The notes: generated by a model from the letters alone, not told the origin. Positions 19,236 to 28,086 are shown, counted from the first letter of the stretch. The stretch is 64,000 bases of DNA from Elusimicrobiota bacterium (GCA_003151975.1 PLZD01000027.1:1-64000), one strand, 5' to 3'. Numbers and translations: made by a program.

Positions 19236-20522
19236 GTGACCACACCAGCTCCCGCCGTCGCGGCGACAGCACCCGCCGCGGTGCCATTGAGCGCCGCCTA
19301 TCGCTGGCGCGCCTACGCCGTCTGCCTGATGGGCTGGCTCTTCGATTTCTACAACATGATGGTCTTCGCGTATCTCGCCAAGGCCATCGGCCGGGATCTG
19401 GGCTGGGGCGCGCAGCTTGACCGCAACAAAGGGCTGCTCGTCGGCGTGACGTTGGCCGCCTCCGGCGTCGGCGGCATCCTGTTCGGGGGCTTGGCCGATC
19501 GCTACGGCCGCAAGCGCGTCATGGCGTGGACGATCGTGATTTACTGCGTGGGCACGGGCCTCTGCGGGCTGGGCGTGGGTCTTTGGAGCCTCGGGCTCTT
19601 CCGCGTCATCACGGGCTTTGGCGTAGGCGGCGAATGGGCCACGGGACATGCCTTGATGGCCGAGATTTTTCCGAAGGAGCAGCGCGGGCGAGCGGCGGCC
19701 CTGCTTCAGGCCGGCGAGCCGCTCGGAGTGGCGCTGGCGGTGCTCGGCGGCCTCGTGCTCGAGCCGCGCGTCGGCTGGCGCATGGTGTTCTTTCTGTCAG
19801 CCCTGCCCGCGGTGCTGATCGTCTTCATCCGGCGCTACATCCATGAGTCGCCGTTATGGCTCGCACGGCAAGCGATCATCAAGCCCGCGGGGTTTTTCGA
19901 GCAGTACGCGGTTCTCGCGCGTTGTCATTGGCGTCGAGCGCTGCAGGGCTGGATTCTCGGCTGTTCCAAGCTCGCCACTTATTGGCTGACCTTCGTCTGG
20001 CTTCCCGAATATTTCGCCGAGCTCGACAAGCTCAACCACTCCAACGCCTTCGACGCGATCCGGCTCAAGTTCATACTCGTGGCGCAGGGAGGACAGCTCG
20101 TCGGCATGCTGGCTTTCGGCTGGCTCTCCGACCGCGCGGGCCGCAGGCCCGCCTTCACGCTTTATTCGTTGGTCACGGCCGCCGGCATTTTGGCCCTCTC
20201 GCTCTACGGGCCCCAGATGATCGCCAACCCCGTACTTTTCTGGCCCGCGATGGGCGCCGTGGGCCTAGGCTCGGGCTGCACGGCGGGATTTGGAGCCCTG
20301 CTCGCCGAGCTGTTCCCGACCTCGATCCGCAACACGGCGATGGGAACGGTCTACAACATGGCGCGCGGCTTTCAGTTCGTCACGCAGCTCGCGATGGGAT
20401 ATCTCGCGGCCACCGCCGGAGTCGCCAAAGGGCTGCTGCTGGCCGTGGCCTTCGCATTATTTACCGCGACGTGGGTTTGGACTTTTCCGGAGACTCGGGG
20501 CATCGCCCTCAGCCAGGAGTAA
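19236..20522 (+). CDS. MFS transporter, metabolite:H+ symporter type
   Basis: This 428-residue protein has 12 predicted helices. The loop 2-3 signature is GGLADRYGRKRVM and its half-repeat is GWLSDRAGRRPAF; the segment GFGVGGEWATGHALMAEIFP is typical of the MHS/aromatic-acid:H+ symporter subfamilies. It probably imports an organic acid or similar metabolite across the inner membrane; the substrate cannot be read. The lipoprotein gene begins 4 nt after its stop. Confidence 0.85.
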   Translation: MTTPAPAVAATAPAAVPLSAAYRWRAYAVCLMGWLFDFYNMMVFAYLAKAIGRDLGWGAQLDRNKGLLVGVTLAASGVGGILFGGLADRYGRKRVMAWTIVIYCVGTGLCGLGVGLWSLGLFRVITGFGVGGEWATGHALMAEIFPKEQRGRAAALLQAGEPLGVALAVLGGLVLEPRVGWRMVFFLSALPAVLIVFIRRYIHESPLWLARQAIIKPAGFFEQYAVLARCHWRRALQGWILGCSKLATYWLTFVWLPEYFAELDKLNHSNAFDAIRLKFILVAQGGQLVGMLAFGWLSDRAGRRPAFTLYSLVTAAGILALSLYGPQMIANPVLFWPAMGAVGLGSGCTAGFGALLAELFPTSIRNTAMGTVYNMARGFQFVTQLAMGYLAATAGVAKGLLLAVAFALFTATWVWTFPETRGIALSQE

Positions 20523-20526
20523 CGAC

Positions 20527-21303
20527 ATGAACAGCCGAAACAAAACGCCGCTCTCGACGTGGCTCGCCGCGATTTTCTTCTTCGCGATATTGCCGATCTT
20601 CCCGGGCTGCACCGGGGGCTGCGGCGAGGACACCTCGGACAAATCCGCCGACCAAGGGCAGGGTGCTCCCGGACAGGCAACCGCGCCGTCGGGGGGACAC
20701 GGAACGACTGAGGCAAAGAGCGCCAAGCCCGGCGGCACGGTCAAGGACGGTAGCCTCGGCGACGCGGGCAAGGCCAGCCGTTTCGACAGCGCGGGCAAGG
20801 ACCCGAGCAAGGGTGCCAACAGCGCGCTCGGCGCGCTCGGTGAGGTTTCGACGCAGCTTTCGGCCGGCCAAACCAGGACCGTCTCCGAGGACGAATTCAA
20901 GGCGAAGGTCCTGCGCCAGGGCGCGACCGTCTTCCTGACGGTGACCCGCTCCGATTGCCCCGACTGCGACATGGTGGCGCCCGTCATCAAGGCGCTGTCT
21001 CCGGAATTTGCCGGCAAGTTCGAGTTCATGCAGCTCGACGGCGCGGCCGTCGGCGCCTCGGGCCTCCTGCCCAAGGGCGTCGCGCTGGAGCCTCTGCCGG
21101 CCTTCATCATGTACAAGGACGGCAAGGCCACGAGCTTTCAGCAGGGCTTGCCTTTCCCGCGCGCCGTCAACGCTCAAGGGGCATACACGGAGGCGGTCGA
21201 GGACTACCAGGGCCGGCTCATGCGCTGGTTCCACGACGCGCTCGCGCAGAAAAATCTCAACTTCGCAAGGATGATGAGGAAGGCCGCGCCGAAGAAAGGG
21301 TAA
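20527..21303 (+). CDS. Thioredoxin-like lipoprotein
   Basis: The 258-residue protein starts with a lipoprotein signal ending FFFAILPIFPGC, then a low-complexity Gly/Ser/Lys linker (residues about 35-105). The C-terminal domain resembles thioredoxin: the active site is SDCPDCDM (CxxC) after FLTVTR, and the cis-Pro segment LEPLPAFIMYKDGK is present. It should act as a periplasmic thiol-disulfide protein tethered to a membrane. It is translated 4 nt after the MFS gene, and co-transcription is likely. Confidence 0.72.
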   Translation: MNSRNKTPLSTWLAAIFFFAILPIFPGCTGGCGEDTSDKSADQGQGAPGQATAPSGGHGTTEAKSAKPGGTVKDGSLGDAGKASRFDSAGKDPSKGANSALGALGEVSTQLSAGQTRTVSEDEFKAKVLRQGATVFLTVTRSDCPDCDMVAPVIKALSPEFAGKFEFMQLDGAAVGASGLLPKGVALEPLPAFIMYKDGKATSFQQGLPFPRAVNAQGAYTEAVEDYQGRLMRWFHDALAQKNLNFARMMRKAAPKKG

Positions 21304-21306
21304 CGG

Positions 21307-21858
21307 CTAGGCTTTGTCGGGAAGCTGCTTCTTCAGGCACTGGGGGCAGATGCCGTGCGAGAACTTGACCTTCGAGCGGTCGGAAAAATAAGTCTCGAGC
21401 GCCTGGTAGTCGCCGTCATCGCCCCTGATCTTCTTGCAGTAAGAGCAGATCGGCAAAATCTTCTCCAGGGCATCGACGCGGCTGGTCAAAGTCATGATGC
21501 GCTCGGCCACGCGCAGGCGGATGCGGAAGGCCTCCGCGTCGACGGGCTTAGGCAGGAAGTCGTCGACGCCGACCTCCATCGCGTTGAGGTAGTCCTGCTT
21601 GCCGGTCATCGCGCCGGAGAGCATGATGAAGTACGCGTAGTCGACGCCCTTGGCGCCGCGGATCTTCTTGCAGAGCTCGAGGCCGTCGAGCCCCGGCATC
21701 ATCCAATCGCTGATGACGACCTTGGGGGCGTGCGTGCGGAACTCGCCCCAGGCGGTGAGCCCGTCGTTGGCCTCGACCACCTCGTGGCCTAGGCGCCCCA
21801 GGCGCAGCTTGAGAATCTCGCGGCTGTCCTCGTCGTCATCGGCGATCAGTATCTTCAT
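21307..21858 (-). CDS. Response regulator with a C-terminal Cys-rich ICSYCKKIR domain
   Basis: The 183-residue protein has a receiver domain (phosphoacceptor Asp51 in VVISDWMMPG, Lys in FLPKPV), a coiled segment RVDALEKIL and then a conserved tail: LPICSYCKKIRGDDGDY followed by FSHGICPQCLKK. This tail, with two CxxC pairs, is known attached to many PAS, GAF and receiver proteins, but its role is not established; zinc binding is likely. It lies 31 nt after the Pls-like synthetase and may be co-transcribed with it. Confidence 0.82.
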   Translation of the reverse strand: MKILIADDDEDSREILKLRLGRLGHEVVEANDGLTAWGEFRTHAPKVVISDWMMPGLDGLELCKKIRGAKGVDYAYFIMLSGAMTGKQDYLNAMEVGVDDFLPKPVDAEAFRIRLRVAERIMTLTSRVDALEKILPICSYCKKIRGDDGDYQALETYFSDRSKVKFSHGICPQCLKKQLPDKA

Positions 21859-21889
21859 TGCTGGATTTAACTGTATAAAATCCCGCGGG

Positions 21890-24800
21890 CTAAGGGAAAG
21901 CCTCATTGGCGCGCTGAGCCGGAATTCCGCGCCAGCGCGTGCCTTTGGGCAGCGACTCGCCTTTCATAAGGAGCGACAGGTCGCCGAGCGACGAGCCCTC
22001 CTCCATTTTCGCGTCGTAGAGGACCGTCGACATGGCGCCAAGGCTGCAGCGCGCGCCCAAGAGGACGGGGCCCGTCTTGAAGACTCGATCCTCGAAGAGA
22101 TGCGTCTGCACGTTGGCGTTGTCGTTGAGCGCGGCCTCCTCGCCGAGCTCGATGAGGTCGAACTCCGTGAACCAAGTCGTATCGACGAAGCAGCGCCGGC
22201 CGATCTTCATCCCTAAGGCCCGAAGAACCCAAACGATGTACGGCGTGCCTTTGAGCAGGTCCACGAAGAACAGGACGCCGAGATTCTCGTAGACGCCCGT
22301 CACAAGCTCCGAGCGCCAGACGAAGCCGCACCAGAGCGGCCAGCGCCCGACCCGATAGCGCCCGATTAAAACCTTCTTAAGCAGGATGGTCGCGCCCATC
22401 GCCAACATGCCGGCCGCGATGTAAAGCAGCGGCACCAGGGACAGCCACTCGGCAAGCCCGATGTAGTCCTGCAGGACGTCGGTCGCGTTCACGATCAACG
22501 AGGCCAGCACCACGAAGATGGTCGAGGGCAAAATCACGCGGAAGAACTCGATGAACAAACGCAGGGCGACCAGCCGCCGCGAGGGGCGGTAGGTTTGAGC
22601 CTCGGAGAAGCCCTCGGGGCGCTGGCGCACGGGCAGCGCGATCGGCGGCGAGCCGAACCATGAGCCGCCGTCGGCCGCGCGGTCCGGCGCGATGGAAAGC
22701 GTGCCGATGAGCACGTTGTTGCCCAGAGTCGAGCCCGCCGGCAGCACCGCGCTGTTGCCGGCGAACGCCCGATTTCCCACGCGCGCCGGCCCGATCGTGA
22801 CCCAGCCCGCGCGCACGCGCGGCGCGCCCACCAGCACGTCGTCGGCGAGGAAGCACTCCTCGCCGGCCTCAAGCAGGTCCGGGTCGATGAAGCGGACCGT
22901 CGAGATCTCCGAGCGCGGGCCGATGCGCGCGCCCAGCGCCTTGAGCCAGGGCTGGAGGTAGAGCGTCGTGTACAAAGTCCCGGTCACCTCGAGGCTGAGG
23001 TTCATGAGCTGGTCGAAGAACCATTTCCGGACGTAGAACCAGCCGCCGACCGGATAGCATTCGTCGCGCAGGCGGCCGACCATGAGGCGCTTGAAGGCGA
23101 GTACGACGAGGCAGAGCAGGCAGACGAACGAGACCGCGACCAAGGGCGCCGCCACGAGGAAGAAGAAACCCTCGTCATGGTGCCCGAGGTGAGTGATCAC
23201 CATGAGGCCAGGGAAAATTGCGGCGAGAATCACCAGCGGAAAGGCGAAGACGCCGGCGACGGTCGCGGCCCAGGATCCGGCGCCCCACGGCGGCCGCGCG
23301 GGGCCGGATTCCAAGCGGCCCGCGGTCCGCGCCGGAGAGCCGCGCCAGAGCTCGCCGGCCGGCACGCGCGCGCCGTCCGGGAGCATCGAGAGATCGTCGA
23401 GCCCCGCGCCGTCCTCGAGCACGGCGCCGGCGCCGAGTGCGCAGCGGTTGCCGATCCAGCACCCGCGGCCGATCGTGACGGGCGCGATTTTCAGGAGCCC
23501 TCCCTCGACGGAGGCCCCGTCGAGCGGAGTGTCCATCCCGACGCTCGAGCCGTCGCCGATCTCGAGGAGATCGAAGGTGGAGAGGCCCTCGCCGCCGATG
23601 TAGACATCGCGGCCGATGCGCGCTCCCATGAGCCGGTAATACAGGTTGAGCAGCGGAGTGCCGGCGAGGTAGTTCAGCGGAGCCGCGCGCACCATGGCGC
23701 GGACAAACCAAAACCTCAGGAAGAACCAGCCCCAAAGCGGATAACTGCCGGGCTTTACGCGCCCGAGCAGGAGCCACTTCAGCGCGATCGAGAGGGCGAG
23801 CACGGCGGGCGTGGTGACGGCGTAGACCCCGAACGCGGCGAGCAGCGCCTCGCGGACCGGCCAATCTGCGACGACGAGATAGCCGTAAGCCAGATAAGCT
23901 CCGATCCATTGCCAGGCGTACATTCCCGCGAGAAAGAAAATGCCCACGGCCTGCCCCGCCGCGCAGGCGAAATAGGCGGCTTGAGAGACGCGGGCGAACG
24001 GCGCGGCCGCGGGCCCGCCCGCCGAGGTCTGAGAGAGCCGAGCCAGCCCCTCGACGGTCGGATGCGCGTAGAGGTCCGCGATCGAAACACGCGAAAAGCC
24101 CGATCGGCCGCGCAGCCGCGACACCGCGGTCGCCGCGAGCATCGAGTGGCCGTCGAGATCCTTGAAGAAATCGTCCGTCGCTCCGATGCCGTCGCGTCCG
24201 AGCACGGAAGACCACTCTTCGGCCACGGTCTTCTCCGCCCCGGGGCTTGGGAGCCGGCCGCGCGCGGCTTGGCCCAACGGCGTCTTCGCGGCGGGGAGGC
24301 GCTTGCGGTCGATCTTGCCGCTGGACGTCATCGGCAGAGCGTCGATCTCATCGAGGAAAGCGGGAACCATGTAGGGAGGAAGCCGCGCGGCCAGCGTCTC
24401 GCGCACGCCGGAACGGTCCAGCGCGCCGCTCGAGGCGCGCACGACGAACGCGGCGAGGCGCTGACCCTCGGGCTCAAGCCGCACGGCGGCGGCCTGGACG
24501 CCGGGACAGCGCATCAAAGCGGCCTCGACTTCGGAGAGCTCCACGCGGTAGCCTCTCACCTTGACCTGGTCGTCGGCGCGGCCCAGGTACTCGAGCTCGC
24601 CGTCCTTGGTCCAGCGCGCGAGATCTCCCGTGCGATATAGACGCAAAGGCTTGCCGGTCGGGCGGTCCGTCACGACGAACTTCTCGGCGTCGAGCTCGGG
24701 GCGGTTCAAATATCCGCGCGCCACGCCCTGGCCCGCGATGCAGAGCTCGCCCTCGGCGCCGTCGACGACCAAAGAGAGTTTGTCGTCGAGCAGGAAGACC

Positions 24801-25786
24801 TGGGCGTTGGCGATGGGACGGCCGATCGTCACGGGCTTGCTGGATTCAAGCACGGAGGCCGTGGCGATGACGGTCGCCTCCGTGGGCCCGTAGGTGTTGA
24901 AGACCGTCCGGCCCGGACGGCACCACCTTCGCGCGATGCTCTCCGGGCAGATTTCTCCGCCGAGGATGACAATCCTCAGACTCGGAATGTCGCCCTCAAG
25001 CATCGCCACGAAGGTCGGCACGGAGGAGAATACGGTGACGCCGAGGTTGGATAGAAGTTTCGTGAATTCCGGGCCGGCGCGCAGGGCGTCTCCCGCGGCT
25101 GGGACGAGCGTCGCGCCGTGGAAGAAAGCCAGCCAGAATTCCTCGACGGAAGCGTCGAACGCGATCGAGAAGAACTGCAGGATCCGGTCGTCCCGCGTGA
25201 CGCCGTAGAGGCTCGACTCGGCGCGCACGAGCGACACCGCGTTGCGGTGCTCGATCTGCACGCCCTTGGGCTGTCCCGTCGTGCCTGAGGTGTAGATGAC
25301 GTAGCAAAGCGACTCGGGGGCGGTCCCGGTCTCCGCGCGCGGAACACGGGCCGAGGACAGCGCTTCGAGCGCGGCGCTCTCGGCGTCGAGAAGAACGACG
25401 GCAACTCCGTCGGGGATGCTCTCGCCTAGCTTATCGGCGAATCCCGCGACGGTGATCAGGCATTTGGCCCCGCTGTCCGAGAGGATGAAAGCCGCGCGGT
25501 CGGCGGGAGTCTGAGGATCGAGGGGGACGTAGGCGGCGCCGGCCTTGAGCACGCCGAGCATCGCGGCGTAGACTTCGGCCGAGCGCGGCAAATATAGTGC
25601 GACGCGGTCCTCGCGTCCGGCGCCGAGCTCGCGCAGCCGCCGAGCGATCCGGTTGGCGCGCTCCTCGAGCTCGCGGTAAGTCAGGCGGGCCTCGCCGAAA
25701 AGCACCGCGACGCGCTCCGGCCCCCGGTCGGCGGAGGACTCGAAGAGCTCGTGCAAAAGCTCGCCTTCCATATTGTCTTGGCTCAC
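21890..25786 (-). CDS. Pls/PosA family poly-amino-acid synthetase (A-PCP-three membrane/hexapeptide repeats)
   Basis: The 1,298-residue protein is close to the length of epsilon-poly-L-lysine synthetase. Residues about 10-510 form an adenylation domain (YVIYTSGTTGQPKG, NTYGPTEAT, GELCIAGQGVARGYLNRP, TSSGKIDRK). The carrier domain has DGHSMLA with the phosphopantetheine Ser near 547. Three repeats follow, each with a membrane helix pair, a GR-x-YPLW-like motif and a left-handed hexapeptide helix, the hallmark of Pls. There is no condensation or thioesterase domain. By alignment to GrsA I read the specificity code as D-A-E-S-I-G-T-V-I-K; Glu at the third position suits a basic amino acid such as lysine. 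The product should be an isopeptide polymer. Confidence 0.88.
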   Translation of the reverse strand: MSQDNMEGELLHELFESSADRGPERVAVLFGEARLTYRELEERANRIARRLRELGAGREDRVALYLPRSAEVYAAMLGVLKAGAAYVPLDPQTPADRAAFILSDSGAKCLITVAGFADKLGESIPDGVAVVLLDAESAALEALSSARVPRAETGTAPESLCYVIYTSGTTGQPKGVQIEHRNAVSLVRAESSLYGVTRDDRILQFFSIAFDASVEEFWLAFFHGATLVPAAGDALRAGPEFTKLLSNLGVTVFSSVPTFVAMLEGDIPSLRIVILGGEICPESIARRWCRPGRTVFNTYGPTEATVIATASVLESSKPVTIGRPIANAQVFLLDDKLSLVVDGAEGELCIAGQGVARGYLNRPELDAEKFVVTDRPTGKPLRLYRTGDLARWTKDGELEYLGRADDQVKVRGYRVELSEVEAALMRCPGVQAAAVRLEPEGQRLAAFVVRASSGALDRSGVRETLAARLPPYMVPAFLDEIDALPMTSSGKIDRKRLPAAKTPLGQAARGRLPSPGAEKTVAEEWSSVLGRDGIGATDDFFKDLDGHSMLAATAVSRLRGRSGFSRVSIADLYAHPTVEGLARLSQTSAGGPAAAPFARVSQAAYFACAAGQAVGIFFLAGMYAWQWIGAYLAYGYLVVADWPVREALLAAFGVYAVTTPAVLALSIALKWLLLGRVKPGSYPLWGWFFLRFWFVRAMVRAAPLNYLAGTPLLNLYYRLMGARIGRDVYIGGEGLSTFDLLEIGDGSSVGMDTPLDGASVEGGLLKIAPVTIGRGCWIGNRCALGAGAVLEDGAGLDDLSMLPDGARVPAGELWRGSPARTAGRLESGPARPPWGAGSWAATVAGVFAFPLVILAAIFPGLMVITHLGHHDEGFFFLVAAPLVAVSFVCLLCLVVLAFKRLMVGRLRDECYPVGGWFYVRKWFFDQLMNLSLEVTGTLYTTLYLQPWLKALGARIGPRSEISTVRFIDPDLLEAGEECFLADDVLVGAPRVRAGWVTIGPARVGNRAFAGNSAVLPAGSTLGNNVLIGTLSIAPDRAADGGSWFGSPPIALPVRQRPEGFSEAQTYRPSRRLVALRLFIEFFRVILPSTIFVVLASLIVNATDVLQDYIGLAEWLSLVPLLYIAAGMLAMGATILLKKVLIGRYRVGRWPLWCGFVWRSELVTGVYENLGVLFFVDLLKGTPYIVWVLRALGMKIGRRCFVDTTWFTEFDLIELGEEAALNDNANVQTHLFEDRVFKTGPVLLGARCSLGAMSTVLYDAKMEEGSSLGDLSLLMKGESLPKGTRWRGIPAQRANEAFP

Positions 25787-25838
25787 GATGTTAGACGGGG
25801 GGGATGCCGCGAAAGTGTCGCAATTTGCGGGTCTTTGC

Positions 25839-25844
25839 TACAAT
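25839..25844 (+). promoter_or_regulatory. -10 box of the truncated tRNA
   Basis: TACAAT ends 8 nt before the first base of the tRNA-like sequence at 25853. This places a transcription start next to the tRNA 5' end. The -35 region at 17 bp (TGTCGC) is weak. Confidence 0.45.
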
Positions 25845-25852
25845 GAGGGCTC

Positions 25853-25880
25853 GTCCCCATAGCTCAATGGTTAGAGCGCC
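25853..25880 (+). pseudogene. Truncated tRNA (5' acceptor strand and D arm only)
   Basis: GTCCCCA-TA-GCTC, an AATGGTTA loop and GAGC form a normal acceptor 5' strand and D arm, matching the intact tRNA-Arg at 28015 in 25 of 27 positions. After that no anticodon arm with U33, no T arm and no acceptor 3' strand can be found; the sequence turns purine-rich and becomes the ribosome binding site of the KaiC-like gene. A CGCCT/AGGCG pairing (25878-25900) is present instead. It could be the scar of an insertion into a tRNA. Confidence 0.7.
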
Positions 25881-25928
25881 TATAACTGCTACGGGAAGGC
25901 GAAAAAGGAAGAGGAAAAGGAATATAGA

Positions 25929-27365
25929 GTGACCAAACGCGTCCATGTGCGTAAGTGCGTCACCGGGATCAAGGGCTTCGACCAGATCACGGGCGGAGGT
26001 CTTCCGAGAAATCGGACCACTTTGATTTGCGGCGGCGCCGGCTCGGGAAAAACCCTCTGGGGAATCGATTTTCTGATCAAGGGCGCGACCCAGCACGGCG
26101 AGCCCGGCGTCTTCATGTCCTTCGAGGAGACCGAAGGCGAGCTTTATGAGGACGTGGCCTCCCTGAGCTTGAATCTGCGACAGGCCGTCGCGAGGAATAA
26201 GATCCGGCTCGAGCACGTCCGCTTGGAGAGTGCGGACATCGCGGAAAAGAACTTTAATCTTGAAGGGTTGCTCGTTCGTCTGGAATATGCGATCGACTCG
26301 ATCGGCGCCAAACGAGTGGTTCTGGACTCCATTGACTCGCTCTTCGCGGGCCTTTCGGATCCCGGAATGCTTCGCCTGGAGATGAAAAGACTTTTCCGGT
26401 GGCTCAAGGCGAAACAGGTCACCGCGCTCATCACGGGAGAGGCCGGACGAGACTCTCTGAGCCGGCATGGGCTCGAGGAGCACATCTCGGACTGCATGCT
26501 TTTCCTCGACAATAGAATTAAGGACCAAGCTTCGGTGCGCAGGATCCGGGTGGTCAAATATCGAGGCTCGAACCACGGAGCCAACGAGTATCCGTTCGTC
26601 ATCGATGCGGCTGGGGTGTCAGTCATCCCGATCACCTCGATGAGTCTCGATCACCCCGGGTCGGCCAAGAAGATCTCGACCGGCATCGCGTCATTGGACG
26701 GGTTGTTCGATGGCGGGGGTTATACCCGAGGCAGCACGATCCTCGCTTCGGGGACCGCGGGCACCGGCAAGACCAGCCTCGCGGCCGCGTTCGCGCTCGA
26801 GAGGTGCCGGCGCGGCGAGCGGTGCCTCTTCGTGTCCTATGAAGAATCGCCCGGGCAGATTGTTCAAAACATGAAGTCCATCGGCATCCATCTTGATCCC
26901 GCGATCAAGAAGGGGTTATTGAAGATCGTGGCCACGAGAGCTTCGGCAATAGGGCTCGAGATGCATCTGCTCGATCTGTACAAGACCATCGAAGTGCTAA
27001 AGCCGCGGGCCGTCGTCATCGACCCGCTGACAAGCCTCCTCGCGGAGGGCAGCCCGCGCGAGATCCAGTCGATGGTGACGCGCGTGATCGACCTGCTCAA
27101 GACCAATGGCATCACCGGTTTCTTTACGAGCCTCGTCTCATCGACCTCGCGAAACTATACCAGCGGCGAGATCGGCGTGTCGTCCTTGATCGACACATGG
27201 CTCGTCGTCCGAGAGATCGAGGAAGATGGCGGGAACAGGCGGACCCGCGGGCTGTATATCGTGAAGTCTCGCGGCACGGCTCACTCAAGCGACGTGCATA
27301 AGCTGAGCTTGAGCGACAAAGGAATCTCATTGGGCCCGGTCAGTGAAAAACAACGAAAAGACTGA
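25929..27365 (+). CDS. KaiC-like double RecA-domain ATPase
   Basis: The 478-residue protein has two RecA/KaiC domains. Domain 1 has Walker A GGAGSGKT (residues 35-42), catalytic Glu pair in SFEETEGE and Walker B VVLDSIDSL. Domain 2 has Walker A GTAGTGKT (about 275), VSYEESPGQ and Walker B VVIDPLTSL. The position of the cyanobacterial KaiC phosphosites reads Ser-Ser (GVSSLID), so autophosphorylation is possible. There is no KaiA or KaiB nearby. Start GTG 25929 follows a purine-rich AAAAGGAAT site. A CheB-like gene follows by 4 nt. In such pairs KaiC homologs probably act in signalling rather than timing. Confidence 0.87.
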   Translation: MTKRVHVRKCVTGIKGFDQITGGGLPRNRTTLICGGAGSGKTLWGIDFLIKGATQHGEPGVFMSFEETEGELYEDVASLSLNLRQAVARNKIRLEHVRLESADIAEKNFNLEGLLVRLEYAIDSIGAKRVVLDSIDSLFAGLSDPGMLRLEMKRLFRWLKAKQVTALITGEAGRDSLSRHGLEEHISDCMLFLDNRIKDQASVRRIRVVKYRGSNHGANEYPFVIDAAGVSVIPITSMSLDHPGSAKKISTGIASLDGLFDGGGYTRGSTILASGTAGTGKTSLAAAFALERCRRGERCLFVSYEESPGQIVQNMKSIGIHLDPAIKKGLLKIVATRASAIGLEMHLLDLYKTIEVLKPRAVVIDPLTSLLAEGSPREIQSMVTRVIDLLKTNGITGFFTSLVSSTSRNYTSGEIGVSSLIDTWLVVREIEEDGGNRRTRGLYIVKSRGTAHSSDVHKLSLSDKGISLGPVSEKQRKD

Positions 27366-27369
27366 CCGT

Positions 27370-27984
27370 ATGGCTCAGGCCTTTATGGAACCATCGCGGC
27401 CTGGATTCATCGTCGGGATTGGCGGCTCCGCCGGCGGCCTCGGCGCCTATAAGGCGCTCTTAGGGTCGCTCTCCGTCGATACCGGCATGGCCTTCGTCGT
27501 CGTTTCTCATATGATGCCGACGGCGTCGAGCGAACTGGCCCAGATTCTGTCCTGGCACACGGAAATGCCCGTCATCGTGGCGTCCGATGGGATGCGGGTT
27601 CGGGGTAATCAGGTCTATGTCAGCTCGCCGAACTCTGATCTCTTGATTGAGAAAGATACCTTGAAGGTCGTCATTCCGCGCACGAGCAGGAACACTGAGA
27701 TTGACCGGTTCTTGATCTCTTTGGCGGAGGCCGGAGGCGCGCGCGCGATCGGCGTCATCTTCTCGGGGTACGACGGCGACGGCACTGAGGGCTGCCGCCG
27801 CATAAAGAAAGAGGGAGGAATGACCTTCGCGCAAGATGAGTCCGCGGAGGTGAACTCCATGCCTCTCAGCGCTCAGGCCTCAGGAAGCATCGACTTCGTC
27901 CTTCCACCGGCTAGGATCGCTAAAGAGCTGCAGAAGATCGCGAGCGCCGCACGGCGCGCAAAACGCGATGCGCCGGGGCCGTGA
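27370..27984 (+). CDS. CheB-type methylesterase domain protein without receiver
   Basis: The 204-residue protein is a stand-alone CheB catalytic domain. The triad is Ser20 in GIGGSAGGL, His47 in VVVSHMMP and Asp in FSGYDGDGTEG (near 137). CheB removes methyl esters or deamidates glutamines on chemoreceptors, but no receptor, CheR or CheA is in the window. Lack of a receiver domain means activity is not set by CheA-type phosphorylation; the adjacent KaiC-like ATPase may do this. GTG 27343, overlapping the KaiC-like gene, is an alternative start. Confidence 0.82.
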   Translation: MAQAFMEPSRPGFIVGIGGSAGGLGAYKALLGSLSVDTGMAFVVVSHMMPTASSELAQILSWHTEMPVIVASDGMRVRGNQVYVSSPNSDLLIEKDTLKVVIPRTSRNTEIDRFLISLAEAGGARAIGVIFSGYDGDGTEGCRRIKKEGGMTFAQDESAEVNSMPLSAQASGSIDFVLPPARIAKELQKIASAARRAKRDAPGP

Positions 27985-28014
27985 TCAAAGTTATTGTTGT
28001 AAAATCAGTCTAAC

Positions 28015-28086
28015 GTCCCCATAGCTCAATGGATAGAGCACGTGCCTTCTAAGCATGCGATAGAGGTTCGATTCCTCTTGGGGACA
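28015..28086 (+). tRNA. tRNA-Arg (anticodon TCT)
   Basis: The full cloverleaf can be drawn: acceptor GTCCCCA/TGGGGAC, D arm GCTC/GAGC, anticodon stem CGTGC/GCATG with loop CTTCTAA (U33, anticodon TCT, purine 37), a 4-nt variable loop and T arm AGAGG-TTCGATT-CCTCT. The discriminator is A; CCA is not encoded. A TAAAAT at 28000-28005 stands 9 nt upstream as a probable -10 box. It reads AGA codons. Confidence 0.95.

Noticed and set aside
23177-24640. Open frame of 487 codons opposite the Pls-like gene
   Set aside because: Antisense to conserved adenylation and hexapeptide motifs, and of biased Arg/Ala/Glu composition without a domain.
25853-25928. Functional tRNA or a group I intron-containing tRNA at 25853
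   Set aside because: No T arm, acceptor 3' strand or matching 3' exon follows, and I could not find intron core pairing; the sequence becomes a ribosome binding site instead.
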